Shown: one piece after another, positions 12,280 through 20,978 of the stretch | Numbering within the stretch: position 1 is the first letter of the stretch | How the letters are laid out: each line of letters begins with the position of its first letter | Source: Prinsepia uniflora | Taxonomy: Eukaryota; Streptophyta; Magnoliopsida; Rosales; Rosaceae | DNA length: 64,000 nt | NCBI GenBank assembly: GCA_032719365.1 | Contig: CM064875.1 | Span: 34,928,693-34,992,692 of the forward strand | Direction: 5' to 3' | Program-made: the position numbers and the translations under genes | The notes under the pieces: model-generated | What the model was told of the DNA's origin: nothing | The model's database searches: none | What the model saw: only the letters and a program-made list of their open reading frames with translations

Positions 12280-12840
12280 TGGAATCGGGCATGAGACCCA
12301 ATTGAATTGGAAACTATCAGACTTGGAGTCTATTTGATTTAGTGAGGTATCGGACTGGAGGCCCATTTGATTTGCATGATCAGGCTAGAGGCCCAGTTGG
12401 TTTATGAAATGGAATTTCAGATAGAGTCCCTTGAATTTGGAAATTGGATTGGTGGAAACATTTTATAAAAGCTATACTTTGGGTAAGAGACCCATTTGTG
12501 GATTTACTATGGCTTTATGGAAGCCGGGCATAGGCCTAATTGAAAGGTTTTAAAGCGATTTATGAAATTTTTTCCATATACCATCCTTATATGTGGATAT
12601 GTGGATCATCTCCTCTAGTTGTCTATGACACTGGGGTAGTCACGGCGTATTGCCTGCGAGGGGTCATGCTACGGAGCGACCGAACCGTAGGGTGACTCAA
12701 GAGCAGGATTGTTATTATTAGACGTCTGGGACGTCAGTCATCTGGAATGCCATAGATAGGTTCGGAGAAACCCCGAGCGGTAGCCTTGGACCGTAACATG
12801 ACGTCTGGGACGCCAGGCATCTGGGATGCTAAGGAATGGT
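12280..12840. repeat. Two repeat arrays in LTR D1
   Basis: 12280-12560 holds units of about 30 bp built on GGCTGGAGGCCCATTTGATT or similar. 12720-12835 holds GACGTCTGGGACGTCAG / CATCTGGGATGCC units. The same two arrays recur in LTR D2 (16350-16920) and inverted in the solo LTR (6880-7450). Confidence 0.75.
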
Positions 12841-14213
12841 ATATAACAGTGTTTGATTGGATTGTGATTTAGGGATTTACTGGATTATGTATTTGGATTT
12901 CAGATTTATTGGATTTATGAAATGGTATTTCAGTGTTGGTGGTTTTGGGAAGTGGCCCACATGATTGGATTTACGGTTTTGGGTTGAGTTCCCACATACA
13001 TGGATTTATGGTTTTGGGATAAGTCCCTAATGATTTAATTATAGTAAATGGTTTGATTATTAGTTTACGAATGCATGCATGCTTTTTAGTGAAGGGCATA
13101 AATGTCTTCTTATGAAAAATGTTTTATTAAACTATTGATTTTTCGTCCACTCACAACTTTTAATGATTTTAATGCCCTTCAAGTTGATCGTGGATGCGGG
13201 CTGTAGTAGAGACCGAGACATCACACTCCTCCACGGATCCTGGCGTGCTCTGGAAGCCTTATGGGCTGAGGTTTCGAGTGGTCCCTTGTCTGACACTTAG
13301 TGTCAAATGGGAGCATGGTACATCCCACGTTAATCCTGGGGGGATTGGGATGGGTCATGTCAGCTTGGTATTAGAGCACAGTTTGCTCTTGGGGTACGAG
13401 CAGGTCGAGGATGTTTTATCCCTATGTGGTTGCAGCCCGTTATTAACCTGGTCATTAGGTAATAGTACGATAATTAGAGGGAATGAATCGTGGATAGTTT
13501 CAGTTTGGCATTTGATGCATATGTATGCCATAGTTATGTCGTGGTTTGGCAGTGTGGGACCATACTAAGGGATGAACATTACGGTGCTTTAGAGTTTTGA
13601 CCGTGGGACGGTTATGTCGGGATAGTCTATCACTATATTGTTGGATTGAATATGACGCTAGTGTGGAGTTGTGACCATTAGATGGTTAGGTCATGTTGAG
13701 TTGGGAATTGTGTTGCTGAGAGTAGCCGGGTTCAAGAAAACCTAGTGTATGATGTATGGTTCGAAAATGTGAGTCAGCGAGTGGTTTAACTTTGGTGACT
13801 TTTTGGAGTCGAGACCGTTGGTCGATAATGTCATGTCAGCTTTGGTGATTGTGTGGCAGGGTGCAGTTGAGGTCGTGAACAAACCTATTGAGTTTGGTTA
13901 GGCCTAGTGGACGACTCTAGTTGAGTCTAGTTGAGTCTAGTTGAGTCTAGTTGAGACTGCAAAAATTGATTGGTCTGACACTAAGTGAAACAATGAAATC
14001 TGATTCATGAGTACCAATATGAGATGATATTCGAGGTCTCGGGGTGGACTGATTAGTAGTGGACGCTTGGATGCGGAGTATCGATAACGATGTCTGGTGG
14101 TTGGGTCTTGTCAGGACCCGACCCTCCTCGGCCAGGGCCTGACTCATCTAGCACGATATTGTCCGCTTTAGGCCTCTTTTCCCTTGCCCTCACGGTTTTG
14201 TTTTCAAGAGCTC

Positions 14214-14286
14214 ACGGTGCAACTTCCCAGGGGGTCACCCATCATGGAATTGTACTAGCCTCAACTCGCTTAACTTTGGAGTTCCA
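14214..14286 (-). other. 5S rRNA-like segment, left arm
   Basis: On the minus strand it has AGTTAAGCGAG and GATGGGTGACC followed by TGGGAAGTTGC, corresponding to the A box and C box of plant 5S rRNA internal promoters. It is a mirror copy of the segment in the right arm. It is not a functional 5S gene: the 5' half of 5S is not recognisable. Confidence 0.6.
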
Positions 14287-14654
14287 ATCCCCCCAAAGCC
14301 ACTTGAGCTCCCAAAAGGCCTCGTTTAGATCAGAGTTGCGTAGAGGCACGCTCTATCTAACACGATATTGTCCCACGCTCGGGCCGCCATGAGAACTAAT
14401 CAACGTGCGCCCGTTGGGTTTGGACCCCAAGATCTCACGCTTGGGATAACACCTCAACCAGCGCGGCCAAGGGAGGCCTCATGCTAGATAGGTGTGTGCC
14501 TACACCTTTAAGGCACACCACCATTCCCCTCCCAGACCATTCCCTCCTCGCAGGAATGTGAGATTGTTCACTGTTCCCTCCAGGACACAGGTCTTACAAT
14601 CCACCTCCCTTAGGGTCCAGCGTCCTCGCTGGCACACTTCCTGGTTGGGGTCTG

Positions 14655-14666
14655 GCTCTAATACCA
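14655..14666 (-). promoter_or_regulatory. Primer-binding site of the TRIM
   Basis: The minus strand reads TGGTATTAGAGC, three bases inside the LTR end ...GCCCTGACA at 14670. It shows that the right-arm LTR is the 5' LTR of a minus-strand element. Confidence 0.75.
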
Positions 14667-14802
14667 TTATGTCAGGGCGCATGTTGATTAGTTCTCGTGG
14701 CGGCCCGGGTGTGGGACAATATCGTGTTAGATAGAGTGTGCCGCTTCGAAATTCTGATCTAAACGAGGCCTTTTGGGAGCTCAAGTGGCTTTGGGGGGGA
14801 TT

Positions 14803-14870
14803 AGAACCCCAAAGTTAAGCGAGTTGAGACTGGTACAATTCCATGATGGGTGACCCTTTGGGAAGTTGCA
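14803..14870 (+). other. 5S rRNA-like segment, right arm
   Basis: AGAACCCCAAAGTTAAGCGA corresponds to the 5S rRNA stretch AGAACTCCG-AGTTAAGCG. It is followed after the usual spacing by GATGGGTGACC, then TTTGGGAAGT, corresponding to the C box region GATGGGTGACC..CTGGGAAGT. In Cassandra TRIMs the LTR carries 5S sequence with pol III promoter boxes; here it lies antisense to the LTR orientation implied by the primer site. Confidence 0.65.
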
Positions 14871-15483
14871 CCGTGAGCTCCCGAAAACAAAACCGTGAGG
14901 GCAAGGGCAAGGTGGCCCAAGGCGGACAATATCGTGCTAGATGAGTCGGGTCCTAACCGATGAGGGTTGGGTCCTGACAGGTCTGTACGAGATTGTGGCA
15001 GGCACTACCATCGAGGGTGGATGTAGTTGTGGTTGTTGAGAATCAGGGGACGTTCAGGGAACATTCATTTTCTTGTATGAATTGACAAGGTGATTGTACC
15101 CAGAGTTGGTGAGTTAAGGGAGGCAGAGTTCCTCCAACCTGAGCAAAGATTGTGGATTGTAGCTCGGTATGAGCTGAGATTTAGTTTGGGTCTGATTCGC
15201 AGGTTGTGTGCTAGTGATTACGATGACGATGGGAGATGATAATCCACGAGCTGAGGATGTGACTCAATCGTGATGTGCGTATGTTCGGTATCTACCACTA
15301 CACAACGATAAGGATTCTTCGGCTAGTGTTGATTCTTGGGAGTAGTGTCGAGATGGCAGATATGATAGAGATGGACTAGATGGGATCCAGCAGTGGGTGA
15401 GATGTGTTGGGACTCTAACCCAACCGTGATTGAGATAACAGATGTGATTTAGATGACTAAGCGGTGATTGGAATCATGGTCAA

Positions 15484-17444
15484 TATTCCTGAGGTCGAGA
15501 TAAGTCGAGAGGACTTGGAATCGTGGTCAGAGGCGGCCTGGATCGAGAGTACTCGAAGGAGGAAGGTTGGTTGTACTGTTCAAGGCTCCAAGGTAAGAAT
15601 CTAGGCCTTGTTTCTTAGTTTCAAGATGAAAAGGATGTTGTTGGGGATTAGAAGAACCTTTAGGAATTAACGGGATAAAAAATGGTTGCGAATCGAGGAA
15701 AAATCGGATGGGTCAGGTCGCATGTTCGGTCAAACAGGAAAACGAGGAAAATCGGGTTCACACGAGGTTGACGATGCACTCTACACGACCAGTGACTTTC
15801 GCGCACAACGCCTTTAGGCGGCGCATAGGGGCACGTAAGGTCGTATTTTGGGATATGGTCAACATGTGATTTTGTCCTTTTGATGTAACGAACATTTTGG
15901 GACAAGTTTCGAGTCGATCAGACACCATTTCAGAGTAGTTTTGGATGTCCAAAGGTTTAGGGTTTATTTTTAATACGTTTAAAATTCCCAAAAAATTGAG
16001 GGATTCAATGTTAGCCTATTTGAAGTAGTTAGTGACCTTCGAGTATGATTTGGACAGGTTTGGGAGTTCTGGAGATGGTGATTTAGCCTGGGGAGGCTTA
16101 TAGCATGAATATCGAGGCGACAACGAGGACGGTCTGTGAGTGGACATTGGATTCTAAATATGATGCATGCATAACTGTTTTATATGTTTTAAATATGTGC
16201 ATTATGACGAACACGATTGTGGTATTGATGATTTACGTATTTGCACCTATTTCAAGATTTACGATTTTATACTGTGCTTATACGTGCTGGTATTTCTATG
16301 ATGGTTTGATGGAATGGTGATGGTTTAATGGAATGGTTTTGGATTTAGAAATATGGAATCAGGCATTAGACCTAGTAGAAGTGGAAACTATCGGACTTAG
16401 AGTCCATTTGATTTAATGTGATATCGGGCTGGAGGCCCATTTGATTTGCATGATCGGGTTAGAGGCCCAGTTGGTTTATGAAATGGAATTTCGGGTATAG
16501 TGCCTCAAATTTGGAAATTGGATATGTGGAAACATTTTATGAAAGTTATACTTCGGGTGTGAGACCCATTTGTGGATGTACTATGGCTTTATGGAAGCAG
16601 GGCATAGGCCCAATTGAAAGGTTTTAAAGGGATTTATGAAATTTTTTCCATATACGATCCTTATATGTGGATATGTGGATGGTCTCCTCTAGTTGTCTGG
16701 GACACTGGGGTAGTCACAGCGCATTGCCTGCGAGGGGTCATGCTACGGAGCAACTGGACTGTAGGGTGACTTAGGAGCAAGATTGCTATTATTAGATGTC
16801 TGGGATGTCAAGCATCTGGGATGCCATAGATAGGCTTGGTGAGATCCCGAGTGGCATGCGTAGCCTTGGACCATGACAAGACGTCTGGGACGTCAGCCGT
16901 CTAGGATGCCGAGTAATGGTATATAACGGTGTTTGATTGGATTGTGATTTAGGGATTTACTGGATTATGTATTTAGATTTCAGATTTATTGGATTCATGA
17001 AATGGTATTTCAGGGTTGGTGGTTTTGAGCAGCGGCCCACATGATTGGATTTACGGTTTTGGGCTGAGTTCCCACATAAATGGATTTGTTGTTTTGGGCT
17101 AAGGCACTAATGATTTGATTAAAATAAATGGTTTGATTATTAGTTTTCGAATGCATGCATGCTTTTTAGTGAAGGTCATAAATGTCTTCTTATGAAAAGT
17201 ATTTTATTAAACTATTGATTTTTCATCCACTCACAACTTTTAATGATTTTAATGCCCTTCAGGTTGATCGCGGATGCGGGCTGTTGCAGAGACCGAGACA
17301 TGACACTCGTCCACCGATCCTGATGCGCTTTGGAAGCCCTGAATTGGTTGAGGTTTCGAGTTATTCCTTGTCTGACACTTCATGTCAGATGGGAGCATGG
17401 CACATCCCACGTTAATCCTAGGGGGATTGGGATGGGTCGTGTCA
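15484..17444 (+). mobile_element. LTR D2 (5'-truncated)
   Basis: Matches LTR D1 from the D1 position near 11768 (TTCCTGAGGT.GAGAT.AGTCGA) to its end. It lacks roughly the first 850 bp, including the palindrome and promoter-like part. It ends GGGTCGTGTCA and is followed by a primer site. Confidence 0.85.
16350..16920. repeat. Repeat arrays in LTR D2
   Basis: The same GGCTGGAGGCCCATTTGATT-type units (16350-16640) and GACGTCTGGGACGTC-type units (16795-16905) as in D1. Confidence 0.7.
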
Positions 17445-17654
17445 GCTTGGTATCAGAGCACGGTTTTTTCTTGTGGTACGCGCAGGTCAAGGATGTGATG
17501 TCGCTACTAAGGGATGAGCGTAAAAGTGGTTTAGAGTTTTGACCATGGGACGGTTATGTCGGGATCGTCTATCACGATATTGCTGGATTGGATATGACGG
17601 TAATGTACAATTGTGACCATTAGATGGTCAGGTCATGTTGAGTTGACCATTAAT
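17445..17654 (+). mobile_element. Second internal fragment of composite D
   Basis: Begins with the primer site TGGTATCAGAGC (17448-17459). It matches the first internal region at 13363-13700 but lacks about 120 bp present there (13430-13550). It stops near 17654, where element E returns. Confidence 0.75.
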
Positions 17655-18276
17655 GTGAAATCCCAAATTTTCAATCTTCAACATAATCATATAAACACGA
17701 CAGAAAGCGCAGAAAACCATTTACCAAGACTCAGTAATGACCCATAGCATAAGAAACCCAATTTCTTCGCAAAACACGTTATTTAGATATTTCTTCAACA
17801 TTCGTAAAACTGTCGAAGTCCACATAAATATTACATAAAGAATCATCCAACAATTCTCACTATAAATCATATAAAAGCATATAAAAATGCATTCATAGGG
17901 TTAGGAAAACAAAGTCCACTCACTATACCACCACTCGCTCAAAATACGAGCCGTTAGCCAATCCGAAGCCTTCAGGACGTCAGAGCATGTTAAATTAATA
18001 CCTAAGGGTCACTAACAATCACTATAAGTCCATACAATAAACTCTCACAAACCTCGAAATTGAAAATGCTACCTGAACATGCTTTTCGAAGAGAAAAATG
18101 TCCAAAACACCAACTAAGTAATCCCCAATCGACCTGAAACTCCCACCATTGGATTCAGGACGTCAAAGCCTTTCAAACAAGATCAGTTTGACATCAAAAT
18201 TCGTCTTCATGTGCCAACATGCGCATGTCAAAGTTGGGTCAACGTTGGTCAACGCAGATATCATCTGCTGACGTCA
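17655..18276 (-). mobile_element. 5' LTR of element E, second piece
   Basis: Colinear with 2665-3275 of the E 3' LTR (for example TCATATAA.CACGA.AGAAAGCG and the stretch that follows). It ends exactly at the insertion point of element C; CGTCA at 18272-18276 is the left copy of C's target duplication. Confidence 0.75.
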
Positions 18277-18622
18277 TGTAACGACCCGTCCTAAGTTTAC
18301 AGGATTAATTAAGGACTAATTGAAGATTATCGAGATTAATCGGGTATTAGTCGAGGATTTTTGGATAGTCGTCGTAAAATGATGATTTTACCCTAGGGAA
18401 GGGCGAAAAATTGAATTTTGACCCACGAGGTCAAATGCACGAGGACCGAGGATCGTTACGTAGAGCGAGACGTTACGAGTTCGTAGACAGGTGGCACGTC
18501 AAAAACGAACATCGTATAGGAAAGTTATGGTTCATGAAAGGAAGCATGAACTATTCTTATTTTACAGGAAAAGTGTATAGTTGGTAGATTTGGATTGGTT
18601 CAAATATCTGGGAAGACCAATT

Positions 18623-18646
18623 GATGAGTGATAAGTGTCAACCATC
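18623..18646. promoter_or_regulatory. Conserved LTR palindrome (C1 copy, imperfect)
   Basis: GATGAGTGATA and TGTCAACCATC arms with AG between. Three positions no longer pair. It is the weakest copy of the shared palindrome. Confidence 0.45.
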
Positions 18647-19346
18647 TGATTAGCCCTTTACCCCAAATATTTTAGGATCTAGTATCTCCATCCTCTTTGT
18701 TTCTCTCTAACCAAAAACCCACACAAACCCATACCACCTAAACTCACACACACAATCACCAATCCTCATACTTTGCAATTGGCGTGTGAAGGGAAGTGAG
18801 AGAGTGAGAGGAGACAATCAAAACGATGTTAACGATGTGGAAAGTCGTGGACGGTGGTTGAAATATCGAGGAGGTAAGTTTTAAAGTTCAAAATTTTGAA
18901 GCTGAGATTCAAGGGTGGTTGGGCTGTTTGGGTTATCAAACCGTGTTCCTTCGGACTGTGCGAGGCTGTAGGATCAAAAACCATAGGCGGAGGATGGCTG
19001 GAGAGCCTAGGAGGGGAGATTGTAGATGGCCATCACTGTTGAAGCTTGGGAGGTAAAAAGCTAGGTCTTTTCTTGTGTTTTTGAGGTCATAGAACTATTC
19101 TAGGGATCAAGACGAGTGTAGTGGTCGAAAAATGGTACGATTTGATGGGTGGACGGCTGAGTTACGACCGGGTTGGAACGCGAGTCTGGGTGACCCATTA
19201 TAGTGAACCGGGTCGACCTGGTGAGAGGTAGACGATAATGACGTTCGCCGGTGACATCATGATCTGTCAGGGTTGTCAGGGTACATGTCCAATGGGGTAC
19301 TGCCACATGGCTATTGTTAGGTACATTCAGCACTGACATGGTAGAC

Positions 19347-19429
19347 CACGTGGACCAATCGGGTGGTGGCACGTGGCAGGGTGTAAAAGGTGTTAGTGGA
19401 CACGTGGACCAATCAGGGACTAACACGTG
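19347..19429. promoter_or_regulatory. Array of four CACGTG boxes in LTR C1
   Basis: CACGTG at 19347, 19370, 19401 and 19424, with CCAAT at 19355 and 19409. Two copies have the form CCACGTGGACCAATC or ACACGTGGACCAATC, one GGCACGTGGCAGG. The array is kept in LTR C2 and C3. The cores match sites for plant bZIP/bHLH factors; activity is unknown. Confidence 0.6.
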
Positions 19430-20124
19430 GCACATGTCAGACCTGACAGGTGTTAGACCTGTCATGCTAACATCAACATGAAGTCATGATGACGTAATCC
19501 ATTGACTTTTCTGACGTTAGCGTTATCTTTTGACAAAAGTTGTCCAGGAGGTTTGACCGGCACGTGGGGGCATGTGGACATGAATTCCGAGGTTAGACCA
19601 ATTCTATTTGAAAGATTTCGGCGATCTGAATCCAATGGTGGTGGTTTCAGGTCGATCAGAGATCGTTAGGTTGGTCAAATTGAGGTTTTTAGCCTATGGA
19701 AACATGTTAGGGACACGTTTTTTTCGGGAGCTTTGAGGGTTTTTGCTTAGGACTTTTCTAGGTTGGTAGTGACCCTTGAGTCTATTTTAGATAGGTCCGG
19801 ACGACCCTGAGAGTTCATTATAGCCCCAAAGTAGCTTAAGGCGCAGCGTGCAGGTGCACAGATTGGACGGTCTCTGAGTGGACATTTGATTTCTAAATAT
19901 GATGCATGCATAACTGTTTCAAATGTTTTATGAACATGATTTGAGATTTCTTGAGTGCATATGGTTTATAGATTTATTTGTGATGTTTTGGCCTTCTTGT
20001 GGAAATGTGGAATTGCACGTATTTAGAGATTTATACCTTATGTTTTATCTTGAGCTTAGGCCAAGTTTTCATTCATGCTTGTGTTTTCAAAATGATTTGA
20101 ATAATGAAATGATATCGGATTTGG

Positions 20125-20275
20125 GTATGAGATATCAGGCTTGAGGCCCACTTGGTTTATGATATCGGGCTTGAGGCCCAGTTAGTTATGATATAGGGCT
20201 TGAGGCCTAGTTGGTTTATGATATCAGGCTTGAGTCCTAATTATGGTTATGAAATGAGACTTCGCGTTTGAGACC
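20125..20275. repeat. Minisatellite in LTR C1
   Basis: About five units of some 30 bp with the core GGGCTTGAGGCCCAGTT followed by GGTTTATGATAT. The core GGGCTTGAGGCCC is nearly self-complementary. The same array stands at 51985-52165 and 57260-57400. Confidence 0.8.
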
Positions 20276-20978
20276 CTATTATATTTGGATTGGATTGGAT
20301 TGGGGAATCTTGATTTTGTGGAAACTATACCTCGGCCTGAGACCCTGTTGGAATGTTTAAACTTGATTTGAGGTATAAATGGTTTACAATGATTTTCCAC
20401 TATTTTTTGATATACCATCCTTATGTGTAGATTGTCTCCTCCAGACGTCTTGTAGTATCCTATAGTAGTCACGGTGCATTGCCTAGGAGCGGTCGCTCCG
20501 AGGAGAGGCTCATGATCAGGAGTGTAGGGATTACCTGAAGAGTACGAGGACTACCAGGAGTGCTTGTTAGGACCAGTCCCAATCCCCCTGGGATTAACGA
20601 GGGACGCTCCTGGTCCCGTTTGACACGGAGTGTATGACCACGGAAAATTTGAACCTTTAGCCTAAAGGGCATTGAAAACAAAAAGACTGTGAGTGGACGA
20701 AAAGCAATAGTTCATAAAACACATTTTATAAAAGACCTTTACGCCCTTCACTAAAAAGCATGCATGCATAGTAAAATCATTTATCAAACCACATATGTTT
20801 AAACAACCAAATCCTTACGGCCCCCTGCCCAAATCCATTGATAGAAAACTAGAACATAATAAACATATGTGGGATCTCAGCCCAAATCCATTTATCAATC
20901 ATAAAACACAAATTCGTAAACCAATTGAAATCACGTTTATCATATATTTCATATAACCAATCCTGTCATGGTACCTAG

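Larger units (their letters stand above)
10919..13362 (+). mobile_element. LTR D1
   Basis: Starts TATAACAACCCGTCCC (a G-to-A change from TGTAAC) and ends GGGTCATGTCA, 2,444 bp. A primer site follows after three bases. Inside are the conserved palindrome, a pyrimidine-rich stretch near 11380-11405, a minisatellite (12280-12560) and repeats of GACGTCTGGGACGTC type (12720-12835). It also carries the conserved block near 13080-13215 that all these families share (agtgaagggcataaatgtc ... tccactcacaactttt). Confidence 0.88.
14109..14979. mobile_element. Inverted-LTR TRIM carrying 5S rRNA-like sequence
   Basis: An 871-bp element flanked by a perfect 5-bp duplication GGTCT (14104-14108 and 14980-14984). 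The outer ends TGTCAGGACCC and GGGTCCTGACA are inverse of each other. The two arms (14109-14412 and 14674-14979) are about 90% identical as inverted repeats, separated by a 262-bp centre. The right arm is a complete minus-strand LTR (14670-14979) with a primer site; the left arm is the same LTR turned round. Ordinary TRIMs have direct LTRs. Both arms contain a 5S rRNA-like segment, as in the plant TRIM family Cassandra. The centre keeps a stretch of the form 'agggtccagcgtcctcgctg', recognisable from plant TRIM internal regions. Confidence 0.85.
13363..15483 (+). mobile_element. First internal region of composite D
   Basis: Begins with the primer site TGGTATTAGAGC at 13366-13377. No readable gag or pol on either strand. 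At about 13880-14000 there is a short direct repeat of TTGAGTCTAG (four copies near 13919-13950). The region is split by the TRIM at 14109-14979 and passes straight into the truncated LTR D2, with no polypurine tract, so the join is abnormal. Confidence 0.7.
10919..17654 (+). mobile_element. Composite element D: LTR-internal-truncated LTR-internal
   Basis: A complete LTR (10919-13362) is followed by a primer site and internal sequence, then by a 5'-truncated second LTR (about 15484-17444). That is followed by another primer site and a short internal piece identical in layout to the first. The right end is missing: element E resumes at about 17655 without a D LTR end or a match to the left flank TTTAC. 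The layout is the same as in composites C and G. A TRIM lies inside the first internal region. Confidence 0.8.
18277..20564 (+). mobile_element. LTR C1, first part
   Basis: Begins TGTAACGACCCGTCCTAAG. It is interrupted by element B after 20564 and resumes at 46759 in the middle of a stretch that LTRs C2 and C3 keep intact (C3 around 57690: GATTGCTAGATATGGATAT). Together the two parts are about 2.82 kb. It carries a good plant-type 5' splice signal GAG/GTAAGT at about 18868. Confidence 0.88.

Noticed and set aside
13919..13955. Short TTGAGTCTAG tandem repeat as a regulatory array
   Set aside because: Only about four copies in a decayed internal region; no conservation elsewhere in the window.
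14803..14870. A functional 5S rRNA gene
   Set aside because: Only the central to 3' part is similar, with many changes; there is no 5' half, T-run terminator or tandem array, and it is part of a TRIM.
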